The notes: a model not told the origin generated them from the letters alone. Numbered from the stretch's first letter, positions 7,405 through 15,951 are shown. The stretch: 64,000 nucleotides of DNA from Leucobacter allii (GCF_022919155.1 NZ_CP095045.1:1178001-1242000); one strand, 5' to 3'. Made by a program: numbers and translations.

Positions 7405-8061
7405 ATGTGCGCGAGTTACGGGCTCGGCGGCGGGCCGCACCGGGTGGAGCTGACCTTCGACCTGCCCCCGATGCACGAGCCGGAGTCCCGGGAGACGATC
7501 GCCCGCTGGGCGCGCGAGCAGGGGAGCACGGCGCGCATCACGGGACGGCGCGCCCGCAACCTCAACCCGCTCATCCACCGCGGGCGCGGCGAACCGGTCG
7601 TGGAGCTCGCCTGGTGGTGGCTGCACGTCGGAGGGGCGCCCGCCCCCTTCAGCGCCTTCAACGCCCGGGACGACGCGCTGCTGCGCAGCTGGCGCGCCCC
7701 GCTGCAGCGCCGCGCGATCCTCCCCGCCCACTGGTACGTCGAGCAGGGCGGGATCTTCGCGATGCCGGGCGACGAGCTGTTCGGAATCGCCGCGATCGTG
7801 ACGCCCGTGCCGCAGGCGGCCGGCGAACCGCTGCTCAGCTACGCGATGGTCACCCGCGCCGCGGTGGGCGCCGCCGCCGAGATCCATCCGCGGATGCCGC
7901 TCGTGCTGCCGCGCACCGCCCACGCGGCCTGGCTCGATCCGGCGCGGCCGGGGGATGCGGCGCTCGTCGCCGAGACGGTGGCGGCCTCCGACGGCGCCGC
8001 CGCCGAGGTGCTCCGCATCGACGAGGCCGCGGCGACCGGATTCGACGCGGTCCTCTTCTGA
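7405..8061 (+). CDS. SOS response-associated peptidase (SRAP/YedK/HMCES family)
   Basis: A 218-residue SRAP-domain protein. Cys2, exposed after Met removal, is the family's nucleophile that forms a thiazolidine cross-link with abasic sites in single-stranded DNA. The Phe-Asn-Ala-Arg-Asp motif near residue 84 replaces the usual Asn-Ala-Arg-Ser-Glu. The catalytic Glu is kept in Leu-Pro-Ala-His-Trp-Tyr-Val-Glu-Gln, where most members have Pro-Ala-Asp-Gly-Phe-Tyr-Glu-Trp. The catalytic His region is Ile-His-Pro-Arg-Met-Pro near residue 155. The active site is therefore present but the surroundings diverge. It probably protects abasic sites during replication. No LexA box was noticed upstream. Confidence 0.88.
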   Translation: MCASYGLGGGPHRVELTFDLPPMHEPESRETIARWAREQGSTARITGRRARNLNPLIHRGRGEPVVELAWWWLHVGGAPAPFSAFNARDDALLRSWRAPLQRRAILPAHWYVEQGGIFAMPGDELFGIAAIVTPVPQAAGEPLLSYAMVTRAAVGAAAEIHPRMPLVLPRTAHAAWLDPARPGDAALVAETVAASDGAAAEVLRIDEAAATGFDAVLF

Positions 8062-8079
8062 GCCGCGCGGTCCCTCGCG

Positions 8080-8104
8080 GCATCGGTCCGCGCGGGACCG
8101 ATGC
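8080..8104 (+). terminator. hairpin after the SRAP gene
   Basis: GCATCGGTCC (8080-8089) pairs perfectly with GGACCGATGC (8095-8104) around a 5-nt loop, 19 nt after the stop codon. No T-tract follows, as for most hairpins at gene ends in this window. Confidence 0.6.
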
Positions 8105-8152
8105 GGGCCGGGCGCATCCGCGGCGCCCCGGGCGTCCGAAGCCCCTCCGGGC

Positions 8153-8158
8153 TAGGCT
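8153..8158 (+). promoter_or_regulatory. -10 hexamer upstream of the dipeptidase gene
   Basis: TAGGCT lies 45 nt before the ATG at 8204, giving a leader of about 38 nt that contains a purine-rich GAGAGAGACGAGG stretch able to serve as ribosome site. Confidence 0.45.
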
Positions 8159-8203
8159 GGATCCGGGCCGGAGCGGCCGGGCACGCGAGAGAGACGAGGC
8201 AGC

Positions 8204-9646
8204 ATGGGCGAGCAGAGCGCGGGATCGGCGCGGCCGGAGGGGGTCGAATCGGCGGTGCGCGCCGCCGTCGACGCGCAGTTCGCCGCCACGCTCGACGAGC
8301 TGCAGCGCCTCGTGCGCATCCCGTCCGTCTCCTGGCCGGACTTCGACCACGCCCACCTCGCCGCGAGCGCGCAGGAGATCGCGGAGCTGCTGCGCGGCAC
8401 CGGGATCTTCGACGTCGTCGACATCCGTCGCGCCCCGCTCGACGGTCAGGAGCACGAGGCCGAGCCGGCGCTCGGACAGCCGGCCGTCGTCGCGCGCCGG
8501 GAGGCCAGGAACGGGCGTCCGACCGTGCTGCTCTACGCGCACCACGACGTGCAGCCGCCCGGGGACGAGGCGGCGTGGGAGACGCCGCCGTTCGAGCCGA
8601 GCGAGCGGGACGGGCGGCTCTACGGCCGCGGCGCCGCCGACGACAAGGCCGGCGTGATGGCCCACATCGGCGCGATCCGCGCGCTCGCCGCCGCGGCGGC
8701 GGAGACCGGCAGGGAGCTCGAGCTCGGCATCGCCCTCTTCATCGAGGGGGAGGAGGAGTGGGCCTCGCAGTCCTTCGGCAACTTCCTCCGCGAGCAGCGC
8801 GAACTGCTCGCCGCCGACGCGATCATCGTGGCCGACTCGAGCAACTGGGACGAGACGACGCCGGCGCTCACGGTCGCCCTGCGCGGTGCCGTCGCCTGCA
8901 ACCTCCGCGTCGAGACGCTCGATCACGCCTCGCACTCCGGCATGTTCGGCGGGGCCGTACCCGACGCGATGCTCGCGACCGTGCGGCTGCTCGACACCCT
9001 CTGGGACGCCGACGGCGCGGTCGCCGTGCCCGGGCTCGCCTCGGCGGATCTCGCGGTCCCCGAGTACGACGAGGCGCGCCTGCGCCGCGAGACCGGGCTT
9101 CTCGACGGCGTCTCGCCGATCGGACGCGGCGAGATCCTCAGCCGGCTGTGGGCGCAGCCCGCGATCTCGATCACCGGCATCGACGCGCCGAGCATCGCGC
9201 ACGCCTCGAACACGCTCATCCCGAGCACCCGCGTGCGCCTCAGCGCGCGTATCGCCCCGGGGCAGGACCCCGAGTCGGCGTACGCCGCGCTGCGCGCGCA
9301 TCTGGAGGCGCACGTCCCCTTCGGTGCGCGGCTGAGCTTCGAGGACGCGGGGCTCGGGCAGGCCTTCCTCGTCGAAACGAGCGGCTGGGCCGTCGCCGAG
9401 GTGCGCGGTGCGATGGCCGACGCCTGGGGGACGGACCCGGTCGACATCGGCGTCGGCGGCTCGATCCCGTTCATCGCCGAGCTCGTGACGGAGTTCCCCG
9501 ACGCGCAGATCCTGGTCACCGGGGTCGAGGACCCGGACGGGCGCGCGCACAGCCCGAACGAGTCGCTCCATCTCGCCTCGTTCAAGAAGTCGCTGCTCAC
9601 CGAGGCGCTCTTCCTCGCGCGCCTCGATGCGCGCACCGCCGACTGA
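8204..9646 (+). CDS. M20-family dipeptidase
   Basis: A 480-residue zinc peptidase of the M20/M25/M40 family. Metal ligands and catalytic residues are visible in order: His-His-Asp-Val-Gln-Pro-Pro (~residue 112), Gly-Arg-Gly-Ala-Ala-Asp-Asp-Lys-Ala-Gly (~143), Ile-Glu-Gly-Glu-Glu-Glu-Trp (~181, with the general-base Glu), Val-Ala-Asp-Ser (~210) and the C-terminal His of Asn-Glu-Ser-Leu-His-Leu-Ala. A dimerisation/lid domain with Asp-His-Ala-Ser-His-Ser-Gly occupies the middle. It cleaves dipeptides or related amides in the cytoplasm. It stands alone, followed by a tandem-repeat/hairpin region. Confidence 0.9.
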   Translation: MGEQSAGSARPEGVESAVRAAVDAQFAATLDELQRLVRIPSVSWPDFDHAHLAASAQEIAELLRGTGIFDVVDIRRAPLDGQEHEAEPALGQPAVVARREARNGRPTVLLYAHHDVQPPGDEAAWETPPFEPSERDGRLYGRGAADDKAGVMAHIGAIRALAAAAAETGRELELGIALFIEGEEEWASQSFGNFLREQRELLAADAIIVADSSNWDETTPALTVALRGAVACNLRVETLDHASHSGMFGGAVPDAMLATVRLLDTLWDADGAVAVPGLASADLAVPEYDEARLRRETGLLDGVSPIGRGEILSRLWAQPAISITGIDAPSIAHASNTLIPSTRVRLSARIAPGQDPESAYAALRAHLEAHVPFGARLSFEDAGLGQAFLVETSGWAVAEVRGAMADAWGTDPVDIGVGGSIPFIAELVTEFPDAQILVTGVEDPDGRAHSPNESLHLASFKKSLLTEALFLARLDARTAD

Positions 9647-9675
9647 GCGGCCGCGGAGCGGTGCGCATCCCGCGC

Positions 9676-9751
9676 ATCGTGCGAGCCCCGCTGAAACGCG
9701 CGAACCCCTATGGAATCCGCGAACCCCTGTGGAACGCGCGAGCCCCTATGA
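9676..9751. repeat. 19-bp tandem repeat, three good copies and one degenerate copy
   Basis: Units at 9695-9713, 9714-9732 and 9733-9751 follow the pattern AACGCGCGAACCCCTATGG with a few changes; 9676-9694 is a diverged fourth copy in the same phase. The array fills the gap between the convergent dipeptidase and mscL genes. Confidence 0.75.
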
Positions 9752-9773
9752 CGTCTTCATAGCGGCTCGCGCG
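9735..9773. terminator. 17-bp stem hairpin built from the last tandem-repeat unit
   Basis: CGCGCGAGCCCCTATGA (9735-9751) pairs with TCATAGCGGCTCGCGCG (9757-9773) at 16 of 17 positions with a 5-nt loop. It lies between convergent genes, so it could terminate both. No T-tract is present on either side. Confidence 0.72.
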
Positions 9774-9801
9774 TGACGTAGGGTTTGGCGGGTCCGCCGG
9801 G

Positions 9802-10218
9802 TCAGTGCTTGTGCGCCGTGGTCTCCGGCGGAGCGGCGCCGCGGTTCTGCTGCGCCGCGAGCAGGTCGCGGATCTCGGCGAGGAGCTCCTCCTGGCTCGG
9901 GCCGGCCGGAGCCTCCTCCGCCTTCGGGCGGAGCCGGTTCATCGGCATGACGAACACGAAGTACACGACCGCCGCGACGATCAGGAAGTTGATGAGCGCG
10001 CCGATGATGGCGCCGAAGGCGAGCGTGCCGCCGCCCGGCAATGCGACCGTCAGCGCCTGATCGAGCGAATCGGCACGGAAGAACATGCCGATGATCGGGT
10101 TGAAGAGCGAATCGACGACCCGCTCCACCACCGTGTTGAACGCGGCGCCGATGACGACGGCGACCGCCAGGTCGACGACGTTCCCCCGCAGCAGGAACTC
10201 CTTGAAACCGTTGAACAT
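9802..10218 (-). CDS. mscL: large-conductance mechanosensitive channel MscL
   Basis: A 138-residue channel subunit. The N-terminal Phe-Lys-Glu-Phe-Leu-Leu-Arg-Gly-Asn-Val-Val-Asp-Leu-Ala-Val-Ala-Val-Val-Ile-Gly amphipathic helix and pore-lining TM1, a periplasmic loop (~40-70), TM2 (~70-95) and a C-terminal charged helix match MscL in order and length. It forms a homopentamer that opens under membrane tension and releases solutes on osmotic downshock. Monocistronic; the region between it and the next minus-strand gene is 75 nt. Confidence 0.96.
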   Translation of the reverse strand: MFNGFKEFLLRGNVVDLAVAVVIGAAFNTVVERVVDSLFNPIIGMFFRADSLDQALTVALPGGGTLAFGAIIGALINFLIVAAVVYFVFVMPMNRLRPKAEEAPAGPSQEELLAEIRDLLAAQQNRGAAPPETTAHKH

Positions 10219-10293
10219 GCGTCTCTCCCTCCCGAAGATGTTCTCAGTGATCGCACCGTCCCGGCCGACCGACGCCGGCCGGGGCGGTCGCGG

Positions 10294-11238
10294 TTACATG
10301 CAGGCCATCGAGTCCTCCACGATCGCCGTGTAGTACTCGTCGTCCGGTGCATCGGCGTTCATCGGATCCGCGATGTAGTCCGCGAAGGAGGCGTAGGCGT
10401 CCTGGTGCGGGCTGTCGATGGCGGCCAGCTCCCGGTACGCCTCGACGAGCTCGGGGGCCGCTGCTCCGGAATCGGTCATCGGCGCGTCGGCGGCCATCGC
10501 GGCATCGAGCGCGTCGCAGAACTCCGCCGAGCGATCGCCGCTCGTTGTGGCCGCGGAGTCGTCGGCGGGCTCATCGCTCGTCGTGCCGTCCGAGAGGCCG
10601 CTCCCGGAGTCGTCGAGGGAGTCGGGGAGCGTGCTTTCGAGCTCCTCGGTGGCCTGCTCGAGCTCATCGAGCGCCGAGGAGGTGGTGCTCGACGCCCAGC
10701 TCAGCACGACGATGGAGACGATGAGGAACGCCGCGGCCGCGAGCAGGGCGACGCCGCCCGTGATGATGCCCGTGATCGACATCCCCTTCGACTGCGCCTT
10801 CTTGATGGCGATGATGCCGAGGACGATGGCCGCGATGCCGCCGAGGATGCCGATGAAGGGGATCCAGCACAGCACGAGGCTCGCGATGCCGACGATGAGC
10901 GCCGCGAGCGCGAGGCCCTTCGGCTGCACGGGAGCGGGCCCGCCGGCCATGGGGTAGCCGGGCTGCGGCGGCGCCGGGGGCATCGCCCCGTAGCCGGGGA
11001 TCTGCGGCTGCTGCGGCGCCTGCGGCTGCTGCGGGGGAGCGTAGCCGGGGGCCTGAGGGGCGTACCCCGGCTGCTGCGGCGCGGGCGGCACCGGAGCCTG
11101 GGGCTGTTGCGGCGCCGGGGCTGCCTGCGGTGCGGGCGGGAACTGGGGCGCCTGGGGCGCGGATGCGGGAGCGGCGGGCGGCACCGGCGCGGTCGGCTGC
11201 TGCGGCGTCTCCCCGCCGGGGACGTTGGTGTCGGACAT
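10294..11238 (-). CDS. Pro/Gln-rich membrane protein with DUF4190-like domain
   Basis: A 314-residue protein. Residues ~1-125 are Pro/Gln/Ala-rich with repeated Gln-Pro-Gln-Ala-Pro and Pro-Gly-Tyr-Ala-Pro-type units, probably disordered and cytoplasmic. Two hydrophobic segments around residues 125-205, with a Gly-Ile-Ala-Ala-Ile-Val-Leu-Gly-Ile-Ile-Ala-Ile-Lys-Lys turn, resemble DUF4190 membrane modules. The rest is an acidic Ser/Thr/Asp-rich extracytoplasmic tail of about 110 residues, ending in a Cys-containing segment. ATG 11238 is chosen because an AGGAG lies 11-12 nt upstream; an upstream in-frame ATG has no ribosome site. Function unknown. Divergent from guaB1. Confidence 0.8.
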   Translation of the reverse strand: MSDTNVPGGETPQQPTAPVPPAAPASAPQAPQFPPAPQAAPAPQQPQAPVPPAPQQPGYAPQAPGYAPPQQPQAPQQPQIPGYGAMPPAPPQPGYPMAGGPAPVQPKGLALAALIVGIASLVLCWIPFIGILGGIAAIVLGIIAIKKAQSKGMSITGIITGGVALLAAAAFLIVSIVVLSWASSTTSSALDELEQATEELESTLPDSLDDSGSGLSDGTTSDEPADDSAATTSGDRSAEFCDALDAAMAADAPMTDSGAAAPELVEAYRELAAIDSPHQDAYASFADYIADPMNADAPDDEYYTAIVEDSMACM

Positions 11239-11371
11239 GGTTCCGATGGCTCCTCGTGTTGGGCTTCCGTGCGGGTCGACCGACCCGACGCGTCCCATCC
11301 TATGCGGTTCCCGAGTTCGCGGGCGGGAAACGGTCTGCCAGATCGGCGGGGCCTCGCGCCGTCCGATGGCC

Positions 11372-11377
11372 TAGCGT
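11372..11377 (+). promoter_or_regulatory. -10 hexamer for a leaderless guaB1 transcript
   Basis: TAGCGT ends 7 nt before the ATG at 11385. Confidence 0.55.
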
Positions 11378-11384
11378 GGGGGGT

Positions 11385-12923
11385 ATGGAATTCATCGGCG
11401 CCATGCCCGCGGTCGACCTCACCTACTCCGACGTCTTCCTCGTGCCGAGGCACTCGGACGTCGGGAGCCGGCTCGCCGTCGACCTCGCCCCCGGCGACGG
11501 TACCCCGGCGACGGTGCCGCTCGTCGCCGCGAACATGAACTCGGTGACGGGACCGCGCCTCGCGGCGGTGCTCGCCCGACGCGGCGGGCTGGCCGTGCTG
11601 CCGCAGGATCTCGGCCCGGGCGCCGCGGCGCGCGCCATCGGCCAGGTCAAGGCGCAGCCCGTGCAGGCCGACGCGCCGATCCTGCTCCCGCCCGAGGCGA
11701 GCGCCGCCGACGCCCTCCGCCTCGTCCCGCGCGCGGACGGACAGGCGATCGTCGTCGCCGACGGCGCGCCCGGCGCCCCGGATCGCGCCCTGGACGCCGA
11801 TCCGGATGCGCCGCCGGTGGCCGCCGGAGCCGTCCGCGGCATCCTCTCCGCCGCGCGCCTTGCGAGCGTGCCGGCCGACGCGCGCCTCGGCGACCTGCTC
11901 CACGGCGGCGGCAGGCCCGTGCCGCTGCTCGACGCGGCCGAACTCGCGGAGCCGCGCGCGGCGTTCGACGCGGTCGACTCGGCCCTCGCCGCGGAGTCCA
12001 ACGCCCTCGGCGAGCACGCTCCCGCGGCGGTCGGCGTCGTCCGAGGCGGCGCGCTCGTCGGCATCCTCACACGGCGTTCCGCGTTGCGACGCAGCATCTA
12101 CCGGCCCGCGCTCGACCGCGAGGGCCGGCTCGCCGTCGCCGCGGCGGTGGGCATCACGGGTGACGTCGCGGCCCGCGCCCGGGCCCTCGCCGTCGCCGGG
12201 GCGGACGTGCTCGTCGTCGACACCGCGCACGGGCACCAGGAGGGCATGCTCCGCGCGATCCGCGCGGTCGCGGACGCCGGCCTCGGCCTCCCGATCGTGG
12301 CGGGCAACATCGTCACCGCCGACGGGGCGAGCGATCTCGTCGCCGCGGGCGCCGGCATCCTGAAGGTCGGGGTCGGCCCCGGCGCCATGTGCACCACGCG
12401 CATGATGACCGCGGTCGGCCGCCCGCAGTTCTCCGCCGTGCTCGAGACCGCGCAGGCGGCGCGCGAGCTCGGCGCGCACGTCTGGGCCGACGGCGGCGTG
12501 CGGTATCCCCGCGACGTGGCGCTCGCGCTCGCCGCGGGCGCCGCCTCGGTGATGATCGGATCCTGGTTCGCCGGCACGGCGGAGTCGCCCGGGGTGCTGC
12601 GCAGCGACGCGGACGGGCGGCAGTACAAGGAGTCGTGGGGGATGGCGTCCACCAAGGCCGTGCAGCACCGGTTCGGCGGCCTGGACGCCTTCGAGCGGGC
12701 CCGCAAGGAGCTCTTCGCCGAGGGCATCTCCTCCTCGAGGATCTACCTCGACCCGCAGCGCCCCGGCGTCGAGGATCTCCTCGACATGATCACCTCGGGC
12801 GTGCGCTCCTCCTTCACGTACGCGGGGGCGGCGAGCGTGCGGGAGTTCCACCTCCGCGCCCGCGTCGGCCTGCAATCGGCGGCGGGATACGAGGAGGGCA
12901 AGGCTCTGCCCGTCAGCTGGTGA
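11385..12923 (+). CDS. guaB1: GuaB1 family IMP dehydrogenase-related protein (probable GMP reductase)
   Basis: A 512-residue protein of the IMPDH/GMPR family. The catalytic Cys loop Gly-Val-Gly-Pro-Gly-Ala-Met-Cys-Thr-Thr-Arg lies near residue 333, after the Asp-Thr-Ala-His-Gly-His NAD(P)/substrate loop near 280 and Gly-Asn-Ile-Val-Thr. A CBS-like segment interrupts the barrel around residues 120-240. Actinobacteria carry a GuaB1 paralogue besides true IMPDH; the mycobacterial GuaB1 has been shown to be a GMP reductase, so conversion of GMP to IMP in purine salvage is the likely role here. Monocistronic and apparently leaderless. Confidence 0.88.
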   Translation: MEFIGAMPAVDLTYSDVFLVPRHSDVGSRLAVDLAPGDGTPATVPLVAANMNSVTGPRLAAVLARRGGLAVLPQDLGPGAAARAIGQVKAQPVQADAPILLPPEASAADALRLVPRADGQAIVVADGAPGAPDRALDADPDAPPVAAGAVRGILSAARLASVPADARLGDLLHGGGRPVPLLDAAELAEPRAAFDAVDSALAAESNALGEHAPAAVGVVRGGALVGILTRRSALRRSIYRPALDREGRLAVAAAVGITGDVAARARALAVAGADVLVVDTAHGHQEGMLRAIRAVADAGLGLPIVAGNIVTADGASDLVAAGAGILKVGVGPGAMCTTRMMTAVGRPQFSAVLETAQAARELGAHVWADGGVRYPRDVALALAAGAASVMIGSWFAGTAESPGVLRSDADGRQYKESWGMASTKAVQHRFGGLDAFERARKELFAEGISSSRIYLDPQRPGVEDLLDMITSGVRSSFTYAGAASVREFHLRARVGLQSAAGYEEGKALPVSW

Positions 12924-12966
12924 CGCCCGCCGAGCGACCGCGGCGCGGGCGCGTCGTCGTGGCGAA

Positions 12967-12972
12967 TACAAT
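12967..12972 (+). promoter_or_regulatory. -10 element of thrC
   Basis: TACAAT is followed by an ~18-nt leader and a GAAGGAGC ribosome site just before the ATG at 12997, so this gene is leadered, unlike its neighbour guaB1. Confidence 0.55.
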
Positions 12973-12996
12973 CGAGGGGTCAACGATCGAAGGAGC

Positions 12997-14430
12997 ATGG
13001 TGAAGTACATCTCGACCCGAGGCGGCATGGAGCCGGTCCCGTACAGCGCGATCCTGCTCGAGGGCCTCGCGACCGACGGCGGTCTCGCCGTGCCCGAGAC
13101 GACCCCCGTCGTGACGCCGGAGGAGCTGGAATCGTGGCGCGGGCTGAGCTACCCGGAGCTCGCGACCGAGGTGCTCGCCCGCTTCGCTCCCGACATCCCG
13201 CGCGAGGATCTCGCGCGCATGTGCCGGGACGCCTACAGCGCCGAGAACTTCGCCGCGCCCGAGATCGTGCCGCTCACGCCGCTCGGCGATGAGCTGACCG
13301 TCGTCGGCCTCTCCGAGGGGCCGACGCTCGCCTTCAAGGACATGGCGATGCAGTTCCTCGGACAGTCCCTCGAGTACGTCCTCGCCCGGAGCGATCGCGC
13401 GCTGAACATCGTCGGGGCCACGTCGGGCGACACCGGTTCGGCGGCTGAGTACGCGCTCCGGGGCAAGGACGGCATCGCCGTGTTCATGCTCTCCCCGCAG
13501 GGCCGCATGAGCGATTTCCAGCGCGCGCAGATGTACTCCCTGACGGACGAGAACATCCACAACATCGCCATCGACGGCGTCTTCGACGACTGCCAGAACC
13601 TCATGAAGGCGCTGTCGGAGGACCTCGAGTTCAAGCGTGCGCACGATCTCGGCGCGGTGAACTCCGTCAATCTCGGACGGGTGAGCGCGCAGAGCGTCTA
13701 CTACTTCTGGGCGTGGCTGCGCCAGACGGACGCGCTGCCGGCCGCGGAGCGCGCCGGCTACGAGGTGTCCTTCACGGTCCCCTCGGGGAACTTCGGCAAC
13801 ATCCTCTCGGGGTACACGGCGAAGACCATGGGCGTGCCGATCCGCCGGCTCGTGCTCGCGGCGAACGAGAACAACGTGCTCGACGACTTCTTCCGCTCGG
13901 GCGTCTACGCGCCCCGCTCCGCGGCGGAGACGCACGCGACCTCGAGCCCCTCGATGGACATCTCCAAGGCCTCCAACCTCGAGCGCTTTGTCTACGAGGT
14001 GCTCGGCCGCGACCCGGAGCGCCTCGCGGCGGCCTGGCGCGAGCTCGCGGAGACGGGCCGGATCGATCTCGCCGCCGAGCAGCCCCGCTTCGAGGCCGAG
14101 TTCGGCTTCCAGAGCGGCACGAGCACGCACGCGGACCGGGTCGAGACGATCCGCGACGTCTCCGCGCGGTACGGCGTGCTGCTCGACCCGCACACCGCGG
14201 ACGGGATCAAGGTGGCGCGCGAGCACCGCGAGCCCGGGGTGCCGATGCTCGTCCTGGAGACCGCGAAGCCCGCGAAGTTCCCGGAGATCGTCCTCGAGGC
14301 GACAGGGGAGCGGATCGGCGTCCCCGAGCGGCTCGCCGGGCTCCTCGAGCGGCCGCAGCGCGTCACGGAGATGGCGGACGACGAGGCGGCGCTGCGCGCG
14401 TACATCTCGGAGCACGCGACGACCCGCTAG
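12997..14430 (+). CDS. thrC: threonine synthase
   Basis: PLP enzyme converting O-phosphohomoserine to threonine. The 477-residue length and the N-terminal Met-Val-Lys-Tyr-Ile-Ser-Thr-Arg-Gly-Gly with a Leu-Ala-Thr-Asp-Gly-Gly-Leu motif are those of the long-form (E. coli-like) enzyme. The PLP lysine is in Leu-Ala-Phe-Lys-Asp-Met-Ala near residue 113, and Gly-Ala-Thr-Ser-Gly-Asp-Thr-Gly-Ser-Ala follows near 141. A strong GAAGGAG ribosome site fixes the start. It is not linked to hom or thrB here. Cytoplasmic. Confidence 0.96.
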   Translation: MVKYISTRGGMEPVPYSAILLEGLATDGGLAVPETTPVVTPEELESWRGLSYPELATEVLARFAPDIPREDLARMCRDAYSAENFAAPEIVPLTPLGDELTVVGLSEGPTLAFKDMAMQFLGQSLEYVLARSDRALNIVGATSGDTGSAAEYALRGKDGIAVFMLSPQGRMSDFQRAQMYSLTDENIHNIAIDGVFDDCQNLMKALSEDLEFKRAHDLGAVNSVNLGRVSAQSVYYFWAWLRQTDALPAAERAGYEVSFTVPSGNFGNILSGYTAKTMGVPIRRLVLAANENNVLDDFFRSGVYAPRSAAETHATSSPSMDISKASNLERFVYEVLGRDPERLAAAWRELAETGRIDLAAEQPRFEAEFGFQSGTSTHADRVETIRDVSARYGVLLDPHTADGIKVAREHREPGVPMLVLETAKPAKFPEIVLEATGERIGVPERLAGLLERPQRVTEMADDEAALRAYISEHATTR

Positions 14431-14491
14431 CCCCGATCGTGCGCGCGGTCCGCTCCACGCCCTAGGCTGGAGCGGGACGAGGGGAGCGCCG

Positions 14492-15667
14492 ATGTTCGGA
14501 CGACATGCACGACGCGAGCTCGAGGACCGCGTGACGCGTCTCGAGACGGGGGAGCGCCCGCGCGCCTCCCGCGAACGGATCGCCGCGGGTGAGGGGGCGC
14601 GACGCGCATGGGGCGACGGCTTCGGCCTGCTCGCGACGCGCGCGCTGCAGGTGATCATCGTGCTGATCCTCACCACCGCCGTGATCTGGGGGATGCGCGA
14701 GCTCACGACGGTCGTCATCCCGATCCTGCTCGCCCTGATCTTCGCGAGCACCTTCGCGCCGGTCACGGAGTGGCTCCGCCGCCGCCGCGTGCCCGCAGCG
14801 CTCGCGGCCGTGATCGTGCTGCTCGGGATCGTCGCGCTCCTCACCGGCGTCGGCTGGCTCGTCGTCTGGGCCGTGCGCGATCAGTGGGACGACCTCTCCG
14901 CCCAGGCGCAGGACGGCTTCGCGCAGGTCGTCGAGTGGTCGAAGACGCTGCCGTTCATGCCCGACGAGGCGCAGCTGCACGAGTGGGGCGAGCAGATCGT
15001 CGACTTCCTGACGAGCGCCCAGTTCGGCTCCGGGGCACTCGCGGGCGTCGGCGTCGTGACGAACTTCATCACCGGGCTGGTGCTCATGATCGTGGTGCTG
15101 TTCTTCTTCCTCAAGGACGGGCCGACGATCTGGCGCTTCCTCCTCCGTCCCTTCTCCGGCGAGGCCCTCGCCCGCGCCGAGCGCTCCGGCACGAAGGTCG
15201 TCGAGACCCTCGGCTCCTACGTCCGCGGCACCGCCGGCGTCGCGGCCGTCGACGCGGTCGGCATCGGCATCGGCCTCCTCATCCTGCAGGTGCCGCTCGC
15301 GCTGCCGCTCGCGGCGCTCGTGTTCGTCCTCGCCTTCATCCCGATCGTCGGCGCGACCGTCGCCGGCATCCTCGCGGCCCTCGTCGCCCTCGTCGCGAAC
15401 GGACCGATCAACGCGATCATCGTCGTCGGCGTCGTGATCGTCGTGAACCAGCTCGAGGGCAACTTCCTGCAGCCCGTGCTCATGGGTCGGGCGCTGAAGC
15501 TGCACTCCCTCGTCATCCTGCTCGCCCTGACCATCGGCACCGTGCTCAGCGGCATCCTCGGCGCGGTGCTCGCGGTGCCGATCGCCGCCGTCGCCTGGGG
15601 GGTCATCAAGGTGTGGGACGGGCCGGACACGCCGGCGAAGTGGGCGCGACCCCATCGCAGGCAGTAG
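14492..15667 (+). CDS. AI-2E family transporter
   Basis: A 391-residue membrane protein with about eight hydrophobic helices after a ~45-residue charged N terminus. The C-terminal half has the family block Ile-Pro-Ile-Val-Gly-Ala-Thr-Val-Ala-Gly-Ile and Asn-Gln-Leu-Glu-Gly-Asn-Phe-Leu-Gln-Pro-Val-Leu-Met-Gly near residues 285-330. The family includes TqsA-like exporters and Na+/H+ antiporters, so substrate is not known. A TAGGCT -10 (14463-14468) and GAGGGGAG ribosome site precede the ATG. Confidence 0.88.
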   Translation: MFGRHARRELEDRVTRLETGERPRASRERIAAGEGARRAWGDGFGLLATRALQVIIVLILTTAVIWGMRELTTVVIPILLALIFASTFAPVTEWLRRRRVPAALAAVIVLLGIVALLTGVGWLVVWAVRDQWDDLSAQAQDGFAQVVEWSKTLPFMPDEAQLHEWGEQIVDFLTSAQFGSGALAGVGVVTNFITGLVLMIVVLFFFLKDGPTIWRFLLRPFSGEALARAERSGTKVVETLGSYVRGTAGVAAVDAVGIGIGLLILQVPLALPLAALVFVLAFIPIVGATVAGILAALVALVANGPINAIIVVGVVIVVNQLEGNFLQPVLMGRALKLHSLVILLALTIGTVLSGILGAVLAVPIAAVAWGVIKVWDGPDTPAKWARPHRRQ

Positions 15668-15735
15668 ACGCGGCCGTGGGCCGGCGCGGCGACCCGCGCC
15701 GTCATGCGGGACACACCCGGGATGCTCGGTCTGAT

Positions 15736-15766
15736 TTGGCTCCCGCCGCGCGAGTGTGGTTATATA
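15736..15766 (+). promoter_or_regulatory. promoter of tRNA-Glu
   Basis: An isolated AT island, TATATATATG at 15761-15770, stands out in GC-rich sequence and can give a -10 box; TTGGCT at 15736-15741 is a plausible -35 at 18-19 nt. The tRNA begins about 45-50 nt downstream. Confidence 0.5.
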
Positions 15767-15816
15767 TATGAGTTGCCAGCGCGGCGGGGGAAGCCCCGGA
15801 AGCGGCAACAGCGTCC

Positions 15817-15889
15817 GGCCCCATCGTATAGCGGCCTAGTACGCCGCCCTCTCACGGCGGTAACGCGGGTTCGAATCCCGCTGGGGTCA
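15817..15889 (+). tRNA. tRNA-Glu (anticodon CTC)
   Basis: A 73-nt cloverleaf: acceptor GGCCCCA pairs with TGGGGTC plus discriminator A, the anticodon arm CCGCC-CTCTCAC-GGCGG places CTC at positions 34-36, and the T arm has GCGGG-TTCGAAT-CCCGC. CCA is not fully encoded. It reads GAG codons, the dominant Glu codon in this genome. A hairpin terminator follows. Confidence 0.96.
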
Positions 15890-15897
15890 CCGGAAGC

Positions 15898-15925
15898 AGA
15901 AGCCTCACCCTCGGGTGGGGCTTCT
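15898..15925 (+). terminator. hairpin terminator after tRNA-Glu
   Basis: AGAAGCCTCACCC (15898-15910) pairs with GGGTGGGGCTTCT (15913-15925) with one G-T pair, starting 9 nt after the tRNA and followed by GTCGTTT. It also lies just past the end of the convergent Lrp gene. Confidence 0.75.
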
Positions 15926-15951
15926 GTCGTTTCCGCGGGCGGTGCGGCGGG

